A stretch of DNA of 64,000 nucleotides. Source: Vibrio aquaticus (GTDB taxonomy: Bacteria; Pseudomonadota; Gammaproteobacteria; Enterobacterales; Vibrionaceae). Every line of letters begins with the position of its first letter. The first letter of the stretch is position 1. The translations under genes and the position numbers were made by a program. A model generated the notes under the pieces. It was not told the DNA's origin. It worked only from the letters and a program-made list of their open reading frames with translations, and ran no database searches. Of the stretch, positions 11,577-21,730 are shown piece by piece. The stretch covers positions 62,001 through 126,000 of the forward strand of contig NZ_RXZH01000005.1 of assembly GCF_003970385.1 (NCBI RefSeq), given 5' to 3'.

Positions 11577-12491
11577 TTATGCGTTCGGATGCGGCAGACC
11601 GCCTAAGCATTCGTAAATATTTGGTAAGAATGCGCTGAACTCACCACACATTAGAGAGAAGTCTGCATCAAAGCGAGCAGCTTGATCTTCACGTGGGATA
11701 TCATCGTTTTGATCTTTCAGTTCATCAGAGAACTTCAGGCGTTTGATGCTGCCATCTTCAGCCAGAATACATTCAATGCGCTCTTGCCACCAAATCGCCA
11801 GCTTCGTTACCATCTTGTCGGCTTCGATGTGGCTACGAATTTCATCGGCTGTCAGTTCTTGCTTCTTACAACGGATCACGCCGCCTTCTTCAAGTACCGA
11901 TTTAAGCTCAGCTTCATCCAGCATCTGGATACCAACAGGCGTTTCACCCGTTTTAACCCATTCAGTTAATGTTGTTTCAATTGGCTTTTCAGGAATCGCT
12001 GGTACAACGGGTAGGCTACCCATCGTTTTACGCAGTAGAGCCAAGACATCTTCAGCTTTTTTCGAGCTGCTTGCATCGACTAAAATGAAGCCTTCTTTTG
12101 GTAGGATCAGTACGTAAGTATGGCTACTGCGACTAAATGCACGTGGCAGAAGATCCATGACGATGTCGTCTTTCAGATTGTCTTTCTCTTTCTTTTTAAG
12201 AGGGCGACCTTCCTGTACTTCCATTGCTTCGATCTTGGCATTCAATGAGTCTTTAATCACTGATGCAGGAAGCATTTTTTCTTCTTTCTTGGCACAAACT
12301 AGAATGCGGTTTTCAGACACATGAGTCATCATGTCGCCATGTTTACCCATCGCCGTAACCCAGCCAAATTTTTGCTTATCTTGGCTACCACATGGCGTAA
12401 AACGAAACTCAGCCAGTTGTTTTTCTAGTTGGTCAGCGTTGAATTCGATTTCGCGGTTGAAGCGATAAACCAGACAGTTTTTAAACCACAT
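11577..12491 (-). CDS. rdgC: Recombination-associated protein RdgC
   Basis: RdgC is a ring-shaped double-strand DNA-binding protein that limits RecA activity. The product is 304 aa from the ATG at 12491 ([17 protein letters not shown]), which matches the E. coli N-terminus MLWFKN. The open frame extends 24 codons further upstream, but those residues do not resemble the family. Characteristic segments are [15 protein letters not shown] near residue 30 and [16 protein letters not shown] near 110. It is divergent from phoB, sharing a 208-bp region. Confidence 0.95.
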   Translation of the reverse strand: MWFKNCLVYRFNREIEFNADQLEKQLAEFRFTPCGSQDKQKFGWVTAMGKHGDMMTHVSENRILVCAKKEEKMLPASVIKDSLNAKIEAMEVQEGRPLKKKEKDNLKDDIVMDLLPRAFSRSSHTYVLILPKEGFILVDASSSKKAEDVLALLRKTMGSLPVVPAIPEKPIETTLTEWVKTGETPVGIQMLDEAELKSVLEEGGVIRCKKQELTADEIRSHIEADKMVTKLAIWWQERIECILAEDGSIKRLKFSDELKDQNDDIPREDQAARFDADFSLMCGEFSAFLPNIYECLGGLPHPNA

Positions 12492-12603
12492 ATTTTTTCT
12501 CTGTACCTGTAAAGTTGCTGCCAATAATAAAGGCTTTTGAGCGTCTTGTCTTACTGCAAACACACAATAGTGGGATGAAAGTTATATGAAAATTTGTTTT
12601 CAA

Positions 12604-12621
12604 AGGTCACAAAAGTGTCAT
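12604..12621 (+). promoter_or_regulatory. Pho box upstream of phoB
   Basis: AGGTCAC-AAAA-GTGTCAT matches the PhoB half-site pair CTGTCAT-N4-CTGTCAT with the correct 11-bp periodicity. A -10-like GATAAT lies at 12632-12637, 10 bp downstream, the arrangement in which PhoB replaces the -35 contact. It implies autoregulation of phoB-phoR. Confidence 0.75.
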
Positions 12622-12699
12622 AATTGCTAGTGATAATGCTTAGCGTTGCAAAGAGCTGAACAAACTCAAATAACTTAACTAACATAAGGTTATTCAATT

Positions 12700-13389
12700 A
12701 TGTCTAGAAGGATTCTGGTTGTTGAAGACGAAGCGCCAATTCGCGAAATGCTATGCTTTGTTCTTGAACAGAAAGGTTACCAAGCAGTAGAAGCGGAAGA
12801 TTACGACAGTGCGGTAACTAAATTGGCTGAACCCTTCCCTGATCTAGTTCTACTAGATTGGATGTTGCCAGGCGGTAGCGGGATTAACTTCATTAAACAC
12901 ATGAAGCGTGAAGAGCTAACGCGCAACATTCCAGTTGTGATGCTAACGGCACGTGGTGAAGAAGAAGATAAAGTGCGCGGCCTAGAAGTGGGTGCGGATG
13001 ATTACATCACTAAGCCATTTTCACCGAAAGAGCTGGTGGCTCGTCTTAAAGCGGTGATTCGCCGTGTAACGCCAACCGCATTAGAAGACGTAATTGACGT
13101 GCAAGGCTTGAAGCTGGATCCGGTTTCACACCGCGTTACGGCAAACGATGAAGCGCTTGATATGGGCCCAACAGAGTTCAAGATGCTGCACTTCTTTATG
13201 ACGCACCAAGAGCGTGTTTACAGCCGTGAACAGCTTTTAAACAACGTATGGGGCACTAACGTATATGTTGAAGACCGTACGGTTGATGTGCACATTCGTC
13301 GCCTACGTAAAGCATTAGAAGCAGCAGGGCACGATAAGTTGATTCAGACAGTTCGCGGTGCGGGCTATCGTTTCTCAACGAAAGCGTAG
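12700..13389 (+). CDS. phoB: Phosphate regulon response regulator PhoB
   Basis: PhoB is the DNA-binding regulator that switches on phosphate-scavenging genes when phosphorylated by PhoR. The 229-aa product (E. coli 229) has a receiver domain with acidic pocket E9/D10/E11, phospho-acceptor D53 (LLDWMLPG), T83 and K105. It continues into an OmpR-type winged helix with the recognition region [13 protein letters not shown] and ends with [11 protein letters not shown] Pho box lies 79-96 bp upstream. phoR follows after 28 bp. Confidence 0.97.
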   Translation: MSRRILVVEDEAPIREMLCFVLEQKGYQAVEAEDYDSAVTKLAEPFPDLVLLDWMLPGGSGINFIKHMKREELTRNIPVVMLTARGEEEDKVRGLEVGADDYITKPFSPKELVARLKAVIRRVTPTALEDVIDVQGLKLDPVSHRVTANDEALDMGPTEFKMLHFFMTHQERVYSREQLLNNVWGTNVYVEDRTVDVHIRRLRKALEAAGHDKLIQTVRGAGYRFSTKA

Positions 13390-13417
13390 AATTAGACGTT
13401 ACCATTTGGAGAGGTAA

Positions 13418-14716
13418 GTGGTCGAACGGTTAACTTGGAAAAAGCTGGCCTGGGAGCTGGCTTTTTTTTACACCCCTTGGGTGATTGTAGGCTGGATATT
13501 CGGTTATATGCCGTGGTTGCTTTTGGCGGCCACGGTTTTGCAGCTTGTGTGGCATTTGCATAATCAAATGCGCTTATCTTCTTGGTTGTGGGATGAAAAA
13601 CGCCTGACGCCGCCTTCTGGTTCCGGTAATTGGGAATCTCTGTTTAATGGCATTTATCGCCTGCAGCAGCGCCAGCGCAAAAAGCGCAAAGAACTCACCA
13701 ATCTGATTCGTCGTTTCCGTAATGGTGCAGAATCGCTGCCCGATGCCGTGGTGGTCTTTCGTGGCGAAGGTAATATTGTTTGGTGTAATAAACTGGCTCA
13801 ACACTTACTGGGCTTCAAATGGCCGGATGATACTGGTCAGCCTATCTCTAACTTGATTCGTACTCCTGACTTTATCAAGTACCTCAATAAGCAAGACTTC
13901 TCTGAGCCGCTAGAAATGTGCTCGCCATTGAATGTGGAGCGTATGCTAGAACTGCGTATCGTGCCATACACGGAAGGTGAACACTTGATGGTGGTGCGTG
14001 ATGTCACTCAGCTTAAGCAGCTTGAAGGTATGCGCCGCAACTTCTTTGCTAACGTTTCTCACGAGCTTCGTACGCCAATGACGGTACTGCAAGGTTATCT
14101 TGAGATGACCGAAGACCCAGATATGGTGGTTGGCCCAATGTGGCCGAAAGCCCATGGTGTGATGACCGAGCAGCTCAACCGGATGAACAGCCTGGTGAAT
14201 CAGTTGCTGACGCTGTCCAAGATTGAAGCGGCGCCGATGCATGAGCTAGAAGAAGTGGTTAACGTGCCAGCGATGCTTGAAGTGCTTGAAAAAGAAGCCG
14301 CAAGCTTAAGTGGTGACAATAACCACAAGCTGACATTTGATGTCGATAGCAGTTTGCGAGTGTTTGCGGATGAAGACCAACTGCGCAGTGCCATATCAAA
14401 CCTTGTCTATAACGCAGTCAAATATACACCGGCCGGTGCGAGTATCAATGTGCGTTGGTATCACACCTCTCAAGGTGCACATCTGGAAGTGGAAGACAGT
14501 GGCGATGGCATTGAGCCGCAACACTTACATCGCCTAACTGAGCGCTTTTATCGAGTGGATAAAGCACGATCTCGTGATACGGGGGGAAGCGGATTAGGCC
14601 TTGCGATTGTGAAGCACGCGCTGACTCACCATGACTCACATCTGGAGATTGGTAGTGAAGTGGGCGTTGGCAGTAAATTCTCTTTCATACTCCCTAGCCG
14701 TTTGGTGGTGAGCTAA
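13418..14716 (+). CDS. phoR: Phosphate regulon sensor kinase PhoR
   Basis: PhoR senses phosphate status through the PstSCAB-PhoU complex and phosphorylates PhoB. The 432-aa product has two close N-terminal membrane segments (about 12-29 and 32-46) with almost no periplasmic loop, as expected of PhoR. A PAS-like domain spans about 100-200. The H-box [14 protein letters not shown] carries H215. The kinase core has N-box [11 protein letters not shown] and G-boxes DSGDGI and [12 protein letters not shown]. The start is GTG with GGAGAGG upstream. The last base of its TAA stop is shared with the next gene's ATG. Confidence 0.96.
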   Translation: MVERLTWKKLAWELAFFYTPWVIVGWIFGYMPWLLLAATVLQLVWHLHNQMRLSSWLWDEKRLTPPSGSGNWESLFNGIYRLQQRQRKKRKELTNLIRRFRNGAESLPDAVVVFRGEGNIVWCNKLAQHLLGFKWPDDTGQPISNLIRTPDFIKYLNKQDFSEPLEMCSPLNVERMLELRIVPYTEGEHLMVVRDVTQLKQLEGMRRNFFANVSHELRTPMTVLQGYLEMTEDPDMVVGPMWPKAHGVMTEQLNRMNSLVNQLLTLSKIEAAPMHELEEVVNVPAMLEVLEKEAASLSGDNNHKLTFDVDSSLRVFADEDQLRSAISNLVYNAVKYTPAGASINVRWYHTSQGAHLEVEDSGDGIEPQHLHRLTERFYRVDKARSRDTGGSGLGLAIVKHALTHHDSHLEIGSEVGVGSKFSFILPSRLVVS

Positions 14717-15681
14717 TGAAAATACGCCTCATCGCTACTTTACTCATTGGCCTTACGTGTTCATTACCGGCCATATCGAAAGATGTCGCTTTACCTAAAT
14801 ATAAAAAGGTCGCAGGGATCACCGGCAGTATTTCCAGTGTCGGTTCAGATACCTTGGCCGGCATGACGACATTATGGTTTGAAGAGTTTAAACGTGTTTA
14901 CCCAAGTGTGAATGGTCAAGTCCAAGCATCGGGCTCTTCAACGGCGCCACCAGCATTAACCGAGCGTACGGCTCAATTAGGGCCGATGAGTCGCCCAATG
15001 CGAAATCGTGAAGTTGAAGCCTTTGAGCGAGAGCATGGCTACAAGCCGACTGAGCTGAGAGTTGCTATCGATGCGATTGGTATTTTTGTTCACCGTGATA
15101 ACCCTATTCAGGGGCTGAATTTTACTCAGCTTGATCAGATCTTCTCAGTTACGCTGCGCTGCGGTGCGACCGAGCCTTTGCAAACTTGGGCGGATCTAGG
15201 AATGGATTACCCGTGGGCGAAACGAGGGATGCAGCTGTTTGGGCGCAATTCAGTGTCGGGCACTTACGGTTATTTTAAAAAGAATGCCTTATGTGGTGGT
15301 GATTTCAAAAGTAGCGTCAATGAGCAGCCCGGTTCGGCTTCTGTGGTTCAATCTGTAAGCTCGGCGATTAACACCATTGGATACTCCGGAATTGGTTATC
15401 AAGTCTCTGGCGCTAAGTTACTGCCGATTGCCAAACAAGGCAGCGATTATGTCGAGGCAAGCCAAGAAAATATCTTGTCTGGTAAGTACCCACTATCACG
15501 CTACCTCTATGTTTATGTAAACAAGCACCCATTCAAACCGCTCAGTCCCATTGAGCAAGAGTTCATCCGTTTTATCTATTCAGCTCAAGGCCAAGCGCTC
15601 GTTTCTAAAGATGGTTACGTACCCATTTCACCCGACATCGCGATGCGTGAACTAGCGAAAGTTGCTCTTCAGCCTCAATGA
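14716..15681 (+). CDS. PstS-family phosphate-binding protein
   Basis: The 321-aa product is a periplasmic solute-binding protein of the phosphate ABC transporter family. It has a signal peptide (about 1-21, ending near AIS) and the family pattern GSISSVGSDTLAGMTTLWFEEF. The phosphate-pocket region reads QASGSSTAPPAL, and NSVSGTYGYFKKNALCGG follows. Its ATG overlaps the phoR stop by one base, so it belongs to the phoB operon and is not beside pstCAB. It may feed PstCAB encoded 4 kb away or act in sensing; a separate classical pstS may exist elsewhere. Confidence 0.85.
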   Translation: MKIRLIATLLIGLTCSLPAISKDVALPKYKKVAGITGSISSVGSDTLAGMTTLWFEEFKRVYPSVNGQVQASGSSTAPPALTERTAQLGPMSRPMRNREVEAFEREHGYKPTELRVAIDAIGIFVHRDNPIQGLNFTQLDQIFSVTLRCGATEPLQTWADLGMDYPWAKRGMQLFGRNSVSGTYGYFKKNALCGGDFKSSVNEQPGSASVVQSVSSAINTIGYSGIGYQVSGAKLLPIAKQGSDYVEASQENILSGKYPLSRYLYVYVNKHPFKPLSPIEQEFIRFIYSAQGQALVSKDGYVPISPDIAMRELAKVALQPQ

Positions 15682-15692
15682 TTCATAAACGG

Positions 15693-15718
15693 TTATGCCA
15701 CGTTATCTGGTGGCATAA
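15693..15718. terminator. Hairpin between PstS-like gene and ppx
   Basis: TTATGCCAC/GTGGCATAA is a perfect 9-bp stem with an 8-nt loop in the short space between convergent genes. It lacks a clear T-tract on either side, so terminator function is likely by position only. Confidence 0.5.
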
Positions 15719-15727
15719 GCCAATGGC

Positions 15728-17233
15728 CTAGAAATTCAGAGACCACCCAGCATTACGCCAATATTCTTGCTCAGTGACTAAATCGGCATGCAAAAGTTTG
15801 TTGTGATCTAGCCATTCACTGTCACTGCTTGTGAGTGTCCACTGATCGCCATTAATGGATACCGAAAGTGGCGGTAGCGGATCATCATTGCGCTGAACAT
15901 TAACCAAGATAGACAAACGCAGAATCCGAATCAGATCTACAATGTGACGCTTTTTAAATAGGGACATCTCTTCCAGTTCATGAAGCTTGAGGGCTTTGCG
16001 TTGAAAGCGCACCAGCATGGCGAGTACACGCTGCTGTTCTTGGTTGAAGCCTGGCATGTAAGTATGGCGCAAGATGTAAGCGGAATGACGATGGAAAGCT
16101 TGTAGGCTTATGCTCAGTCCAACTTCATGCAGCAACGCACTCCACTCTAATAAATCGAACAGTTCTGAGTTTGCTTTAATCCCTAATTCACCATGCAATT
16201 GTTGCAGAAACTCTTTTGCTTGGCCTTTGATGCGGGCAGCATGTTCAAGGTCGACAAGGTGTTTACTTGCCAACGCTTCGGTGGTGCGCATTCGAATGTC
16301 GCTACGCTTAAATCCATCTTCCATTTCAAACAATAAGCCTTCACGTAATGCGCCTTGTGAGAAGTGCATGTTAGAAATCTTCAGCGCTTTGAAAATGGCA
16401 GATAAGATGGCAACACCCGCAGCGAAAACCGGTTTACGCTCAGGCGTCAAGCCAGTCAGTTCGATCTCTTCAATTGTCTGCCATTCACACAGTTTCTCAC
16501 TCAGCTTGTCTAATCGTTTGAGTGTGATGATGCCATCGTCATAACCTAGTCCAATCAGGACTTCTCTAATCGCCTTAATGGTGCCTGATGAACCAAAGGC
16601 GATTTCCCAACCGAGCTTTCGATAATGCCCAGAGATGGATTCTAGCTTTTGCTCTGCGGCAAGGGTTGCTTTGGCAAAGTTTTTGTTGGAAAGCTTACCG
16701 TTCGCAAAGAACTGATTGGTGTAACTCACACAGCCCATTTGCTTACTGTTAATTAACTCGGGTTTGAAAGCTTGGCCGATGATCATTTCGGTACTGCCGC
16801 CACCAATGTCGACCACCAGTTTCGAATTGGATTCTGGTTGAGTATGAGCGACACCTAGATAGATCAATCGGGCTTCTTCTACCCCAGGAATAATTTCAAT
16901 AGGGAAAGGAAGTACTTCGCGAGCTCGCTGGAGGAAAATATGAGCATTATTGGCTTGGCGCAGAGTATGAGTGGCGGCAATGCGCACGTTACTTGGGCTA
17001 AACCCTTGTAGCCGCTCAGCAAACATCGCGAGACACTCTAATCCGCGTTCTATGGCGGCGTGATCTAAATTCTTTTGTGCATCCAGCCCTGAAGCAAGAT
17101 GAACACGTTGTTTGTGGCGACTGACTAATTGGAGATTTTGTTCAACTACGCGAGCCACGACCATGTGAAAGCTGTTAGAGCCAAGGTCGATAGCAGCGAC
17201 ATCACGCACTTCCTGAGGTTGAAGTTGGGTCAT
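15728..17233 (-). CDS. ppx: Exopolyphosphatase Ppx/GppA
   Basis: Ppx removes terminal phosphates from polyphosphate. The 501-aa product has the ASKHA-type phosphate loops [17 protein letters not shown] (about 12-28) and [14 protein letters not shown] (about 140). The conserved glutamate segment [13 protein letters not shown] and a C-terminal HD-like region ([25 protein letters not shown], seen in shorter pieces) are also present. Its ATG lies inside the last 32 bp of ppk1, so the two are translationally linked. It converges with the PstS-like gene. Confidence 0.94.
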   Translation of the reverse strand: MTQLQPQEVRDVAAIDLGSNSFHMVVARVVEQNLQLVSRHKQRVHLASGLDAQKNLDHAAIERGLECLAMFAERLQGFSPSNVRIAATHTLRQANNAHIFLQRAREVLPFPIEIIPGVEEARLIYLGVAHTQPESNSKLVVDIGGGSTEMIIGQAFKPELINSKQMGCVSYTNQFFANGKLSNKNFAKATLAAEQKLESISGHYRKLGWEIAFGSSGTIKAIREVLIGLGYDDGIITLKRLDKLSEKLCEWQTIEEIELTGLTPERKPVFAAGVAILSAIFKALKISNMHFSQGALREGLLFEMEDGFKRSDIRMRTTEALASKHLVDLEHAARIKGQAKEFLQQLHGELGIKANSELFDLLEWSALLHEVGLSISLQAFHRHSAYILRHTYMPGFNQEQQRVLAMLVRFQRKALKLHELEEMSLFKKRHIVDLIRILRLSILVNVQRNDDPLPPLSVSINGDQWTLTSSDSEWLDHNKLLHADLVTEQEYWRNAGWSLNF

Positions 17234-19346
17234 AACATTCCGACTGTTCTTTGCGTGTTTCGTTACGCATCTTGTTACGTGTTTGGGTTTGTTGTTCTAC
17301 ATGTTTAAGATAGTCGTAAATGGCAATCTGCGAGCGTATTTTCTTTTGATTTCCAGACTCTACGTAGCGGTTGCTCATCTCTTTATCGATCCATCGAGCT
17401 TTTACTGTATCGGTAAAGTGGAGCTCGATGATATCAATAATGCGCTGTTTAAGACGTTGGTCACGGATCGGGGCCGCGACTTCAATGCGGTGATCGATGT
17501 TGCGGGTCATCCAATCCGCTGACGAAATATAAACCTGAGGGTCACCGTTGTTGTGGGTAATGATGACGCGAGGGTGCTCTAAAAAGCGGTCCACGATGCT
17601 GATGATCTCAATGTTGTCACTGATGCCTTCAACACCGGCAACCAATGAACACATCCCGCGGATGATCATTTTTATCTTAACTCCGACCCCACTGGCTTCG
17701 TAAAGCTTATTGATCAGTCCTTTATCTACCAAGTTATTGGCTTTCAGTGTGAGTGCGGCAGGCAACCCTTGCTCTGCATTACGAATCTCTTTGTCGATTA
17801 ATCGATAGAGCTGCTTGCGAGAGTTTCTCGGCGACACGATGAGGTGGTGGAACTTGCTTGGTCGATAAGGGTTCTCGATATAGTTGAACACACCGCGAAC
17901 CTCATTGGTCAAATCGGGGTCTGCGGTAAGTAACGAGAAGTCGGTATAGATACGCGCATTTTTCTCGTGAAAATTACCGGTGCCAATATGGGCATAACGG
18001 ACAATATCTTCGCCTTCTTTTCGGCTTACCAAAAGCAGCTTAGAGTGAATCTTTAAGCCTGGAACACCAAAGACCACATGCACACCAGCTTCGGTGAGTA
18101 TCTTCGACCAGCCAATGTTGGCTTCTTCGTCAAATCTCGCTTGCAGTTCAACCACAACGGTGACTTGTTTGCCGTTGTGCACCGCATCAATAAGAGAGTT
18201 CATCAGACGAGAGTCTTTCGCCACGCGATAAATATTAATTTTGATGGCTGTGACTTTGGGATCAAAAGAGGCTTGGCGCACCCACTCACTGATGTGCTCG
18301 AAGGTGTGGTAAGGGTAGTGGAGTAAGATGTCTTGTGCTTTTATCGCATCAAAGCTATTGGCATAGCCATCGAAATCAGCACACAGCATTGGCGGCAATG
18401 GCTCATTCTCTAAAAAGGCATCGCCAACATTTGGAAAGCCGATAAAGTCTTTGAAATTGTGGTATCGCCCGCCGGGTATCAGACTATCATAGTTCGATAC
18501 CCTAAGTTTATTACACAAATACTCCAGCATCGTTGGTGGCATGTCTCGCTCATAGACAAAACGCACTGGCATCGCCGTCAAACGTTGATTTACACCTTCT
18601 GACATTTGTTCGATAAGGCTGTGTTCGACTTCGTAATTGAGATCATATTCGGCATCGCGAGTCATCTTCATTGCGTAGCCATTGAGCTCATCGTAGTCGA
18701 AGAAGCCGCGGAACAAATCATCAAGGCAGTAACGAATAATATTATCGAGCAAAATGATGGTCTTTCGCTGCGGGTCTTCTTGCTCTGGAACCATGATGAA
18801 CCGAGGCAGATGATCGGTTGGGATCTCTATCAAGGCATACTGACTGACGGACTGCTTTTGTAGGTCGACCGCAATATAGGCGTATTCATCTTTTAGGAAC
18901 TGAAGAACATCAATATCATCCCGTAACAATATAGGGGTAATGTGCGGAAGTAACTCTTTGTGAAAGTACTGCCTGATCCACTGTTGCTGGGAAGCGCTCA
19001 GTTGATGTTCATTGACGAGGAAGATCCCATGACGGGCCATATCACGAATTAGTTCGGTGTAGAGTTCATCAAAACGCTCATTCAATTTGAGAGCTTTGGT
19101 CTGCATTTTGGTCAGTAGGTGTTTGGAGTTGTCGTTTTGGCCACGTTCTTGGCTGATGAGGATCCTGCGTTTTACATCAGAGAATCTGACTTTGTAAAAT
19201 TCATCTAAGTTATTGGAAAATATGCCAAGAAATCGGATTCTTTCAATCAGAGGAACGTCTTTATCTGCAGCCTCTTGTAAGACGCGTTCGTTAAAAGAGA
19301 GCCAACTTAACTCTTTTTCAATATACAGCTTTTCTGTACTCATCAT
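17202..19346 (-). CDS. ppk1: Polyphosphate kinase Ppk1
   Basis: Ppk1 reversibly polymerises the ATP gamma-phosphate into inorganic polyphosphate. The 714-aa product starts [20 protein letters not shown], with the family N-terminal domain ([30 protein letters not shown]). The phospholipase-D-like catalytic halves show KIHSKLLLV and [19 protein letters not shown], containing the histidines equivalent to E. coli H435 and H454. The second Met (codon 2) could be the true start. It is transcribed divergently from pstC across 170 bp that contain Pho box sequences. Confidence 0.96.
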   Translation of the reverse strand: MMSTEKLYIEKELSWLSFNERVLQEAADKDVPLIERIRFLGIFSNNLDEFYKVRFSDVKRRILISQERGQNDNSKHLLTKMQTKALKLNERFDELYTELIRDMARHGIFLVNEHQLSASQQQWIRQYFHKELLPHITPILLRDDIDVLQFLKDEYAYIAVDLQKQSVSQYALIEIPTDHLPRFIMVPEQEDPQRKTIILLDNIIRYCLDDLFRGFFDYDELNGYAMKMTRDAEYDLNYEVEHSLIEQMSEGVNQRLTAMPVRFVYERDMPPTMLEYLCNKLRVSNYDSLIPGGRYHNFKDFIGFPNVGDAFLENEPLPPMLCADFDGYANSFDAIKAQDILLHYPYHTFEHISEWVRQASFDPKVTAIKINIYRVAKDSRLMNSLIDAVHNGKQVTVVVELQARFDEEANIGWSKILTEAGVHVVFGVPGLKIHSKLLLVSRKEGEDIVRYAHIGTGNFHEKNARIYTDFSLLTADPDLTNEVRGVFNYIENPYRPSKFHHLIVSPRNSRKQLYRLIDKEIRNAEQGLPAALTLKANNLVDKGLINKLYEASGVGVKIKMIIRGMCSLVAGVEGISDNIEIISIVDRFLEHPRVIITHNNGDPQVYISSADWMTRNIDHRIEVAAPIRDQRLKQRIIDIIELHFTDTVKARWIDKEMSNRYVESGNQKKIRSQIAIYDYLKHVEQQTQTRNKMRNETRKEQSECYDPTSTSGSA

Positions 19347-19397
19347 CTTACCTCTGACCGTTGTAACGTGGATGCGTTAGCAAGTTAAGGTCTTTAT

Positions 19398-19415
19398 ATG
19401 ACACTTTTATTGCGA
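19398..19415 (-). promoter_or_regulatory. Weak reverse-oriented Pho box candidate upstream of ppk1
   Basis: Read on the minus strand, TCGCAAT-AAAA-GTGTCAT has one good half-site (GTGTCAT) and one poor one (3 of 7 matches). It lies 52 bp upstream of ppk1. PhoB control of polyphosphate genes is known in related bacteria, but the site here is marginal. Confidence 0.3.
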
Positions 19416-19451
19416 AATTTTATTGCATTGTTTTCAGTTGTTTATTGTGAA

Positions 19452-19469
19452 CTGTAATATAATTGTCAC
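19452..19469 (+). promoter_or_regulatory. Pho box upstream of pstC
   Basis: CTGTAAT-ATAA-TTGTCAC matches the CTGTCAT-N4-CTGTCAT consensus at most positions with exact spacing. A -10 element TATTAT lies at 19480-19485, 10 bp downstream. This is the best Pho box in the window and should drive pstC-pstA-pstB. Confidence 0.8.
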
Positions 19470-19516
19470 CTAATGGAAATATTATACCCTCGGACGAAAA
19501 TAGGTAAGAGATAGGC

Positions 19517-21703
19517 ATGGCACAGGCACAATTCTCATTGCGAGAGCGGGATCGAAAGCGACTAATCAAAGATAGATTGGTTCGATTTGCGGTATCTGCT
19601 GGTGGCGTAGGCGTGCTCGCTGCTCTTGTGCTTATCTTCGTTTATCTTGCCATCATGGTTTTGCCATTGTTCAGTGACGCCAAAATTACCCCTAATGTTC
19701 GCACTCTTCCTGTGACTATAGCTCAGCCTATCGCAGCCGGTGTTGATGAATACGGTGAAAATGCCTATGTGATCTCCCAATCAGGGATGATCGATTTTTG
19801 GTCGCTGATCGAACCAAGTGACACTCCTGTGCTCACTGAAAAGTTGTCTGAGCCAAATGCGCTTTTTGCTCAATCAGTTAGTGCATTAGGCTGGTTTGCT
19901 TTTGCTGAACCAGCAGGGCAAGTTCGTATTGTGAAACCACGTATGGACTTTGTTCTAAGTGAAGAACATCGCAAATTTTCCCCAAACTTATTAGACCGAT
20001 CTTTGCCTTTTGATTTGGCTGTTCCAGACGTTTCACTGAAGCAATTCGCTTTTTCCACTGAACCTAACGTCACTCTAGTCGGTTGGTATCAAGACGGTCG
20101 AGTCAGAGCGAGGTGGAGCGATGAAAGTGGTCAAGTCATTACGTATGCCTTTCCACAGCCGATCGAAAAGCTAGACCAAATTCTTGTGACGCCAGACGGC
20201 CAAACCATTTACCTTCGTAGTGGTTCGGAGTTAGTTGTGGCAAAGAAAGTGCGACAACGTTTTGTCGTGAGAGAAGTCGTTGATTTGAGCCAAGGCAAAC
20301 CAGAGCACTCGGTAACGGATATCGATTTACTTTCAGGCGCATATTCGCTGCTCGTGACTCATCATGATGGCTTAGTCTCTCAATGGTTCGATGTTCTCAA
20401 AGATGGACAACGCAGCTTAACTGATATTCGTCAGTTCCAATTGGCTTCTGAGCTTCAATTCCTTTTGCCTGATACTTACCGTAAAGGCTTCTACAGTTTC
20501 TACATTAATGGCACAGTGCAAAGCCATTACACCACGAGTGAAAAGTTAGTGCTGTTTAATCGTGCCTATCAAAAAGCGCCGAAGTTAGCAGCGATGTCGC
20601 ACAACGAGCTTTATGTGCTTGCGGTGCAAGAGAACAAGTTAAGTATTGCAGCGGTTGATAATCCTTATCCAGAAATCTCGCCATCGTCACTGTGGAACAA
20701 AGTGTGGTACGAGGGCTACCCAGAGCCGGAGTTTGTATGGCAAACAACATCGGCCAGTGATGAGTTTGAAGCAAAGTTTTCTTTAGTGCCGATTGCGTTT
20801 GGTACGTTGAAAGCCGCGGCGTTCGCAATGCTGTTTGCTGTGCCGATTGCGGTATTTGGCGCAATTTATACCGCTTACTTCATGACCCCGAAAATGCGCC
20901 GAGTCGTCAAACCGTCGATTGAATTGATGGAAGCGCTGCCGACGGTGATCATTGGCTTCCTTGCTGGTTTGTGGTTTGCGCCAATGGTTGAAACGCATTT
21001 AGCCGCGATTGTAGCGCTAATGCTGTTTTTACCTATATCGACGGTAATGATTGGCGGAATTTGGCATGCACTTCCTGCGCATTGGACAGGCCGGTTTTCT
21101 AATGGGTTACATGCGGCAATCTTGATGCCTGCTCTTGTGATCATCAGTGTGATTGTCTTAGCTCAAAGTGGCAATATTGAATCGTGGTTCTTCAATGGTG
21201 ACGTCAGAGTATTCCTTGCTGAACAGGGGATAGATTACGATCAGCGCAATGCCTTAGTGGTTGGTTTTGCAATGGGATTTGCCGTTATTCCGACCATCTT
21301 TACCATTGCCGAAGATGCGATCTTTTCTGTGCCTAAGCACTTATCCGATGGTTCACTGGCGTTAGGTGCCACACAATGGCAAACGCTGATCCATGTGGTG
21401 CTGCTCACTGCTAGCCCTGGTATTTTCTCTGCGATTATGATGGGCTTAGGCCGCGCTGTCGGGGAGACTATGATTGTGCTTATGGCCACGGGTAATACGC
21501 CAATCATGGACTGGAATATTCTTGAAGGGATGCGAACGCTGTCAGCAACCATTGCGGTCGAAATGCCAGAATCAGAAGTAGGCAGCTCGCACTATCGCAT
21601 TCTTTTCTTAGCGGCGTTGCTGCTGCTTATCTTTACCTTTGCGGTGAACTCGGTGGCGGAATGGGTTCGTCAGCGCTTACGCGAAAAATATCGCTCGCTT
21701 TAA
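19517..21703 (+). CDS. pstC: Phosphate ABC transporter permease PstC (long form)
   Basis: PstC forms half of the membrane channel for high-affinity phosphate uptake. At 728 aa it is more than twice E. coli PstC (319 aa). A first membrane segment at about residues 28-50 is followed by some 360 residues of soluble domain. The binding-protein-dependent permease domain then runs from about 420 to the end, with the EAA-type loop near residue 610 ([21 protein letters not shown]). The long form is usual in Vibrio-type Pst operons. Its soluble insert is predicted to be periplasmic, and its role is not established. Confidence 0.93.
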   Translation: MAQAQFSLRERDRKRLIKDRLVRFAVSAGGVGVLAALVLIFVYLAIMVLPLFSDAKITPNVRTLPVTIAQPIAAGVDEYGENAYVISQSGMIDFWSLIEPSDTPVLTEKLSEPNALFAQSVSALGWFAFAEPAGQVRIVKPRMDFVLSEEHRKFSPNLLDRSLPFDLAVPDVSLKQFAFSTEPNVTLVGWYQDGRVRARWSDESGQVITYAFPQPIEKLDQILVTPDGQTIYLRSGSELVVAKKVRQRFVVREVVDLSQGKPEHSVTDIDLLSGAYSLLVTHHDGLVSQWFDVLKDGQRSLTDIRQFQLASELQFLLPDTYRKGFYSFYINGTVQSHYTTSEKLVLFNRAYQKAPKLAAMSHNELYVLAVQENKLSIAAVDNPYPEISPSSLWNKVWYEGYPEPEFVWQTTSASDEFEAKFSLVPIAFGTLKAAAFAMLFAVPIAVFGAIYTAYFMTPKMRRVVKPSIELMEALPTVIIGFLAGLWFAPMVETHLAAIVALMLFLPISTVMIGGIWHALPAHWTGRFSNGLHAAILMPALVIISVIVLAQSGNIESWFFNGDVRVFLAEQGIDYDQRNALVVGFAMGFAVIPTIFTIAEDAIFSVPKHLSDGSLALGATQWQTLIHVVLLTASPGIFSAIMMGLGRAVGETMIVLMATGNTPIMDWNILEGMRTLSATIAVEMPESEVGSSHYRILFLAALLLLIFTFAVNSVAEWVRQRLREKYRSL

Positions 21704-21730
21704 TCGTCAATTATTTAGGAATCTTTCAAC

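Noticed and set aside
12492..12563. Extended N-terminus of rdgC starting at 12563
   Set aside because: The RdgC family begins MWFKN or MLWFKN, matching the ATG at 12491; the extra 24 codons do not align.
16110..16544. 144-codon plus-strand frame inside ppx
   Set aside because: Antisense shadow of a well-supported gene; Ser/Asn-rich random-like product.
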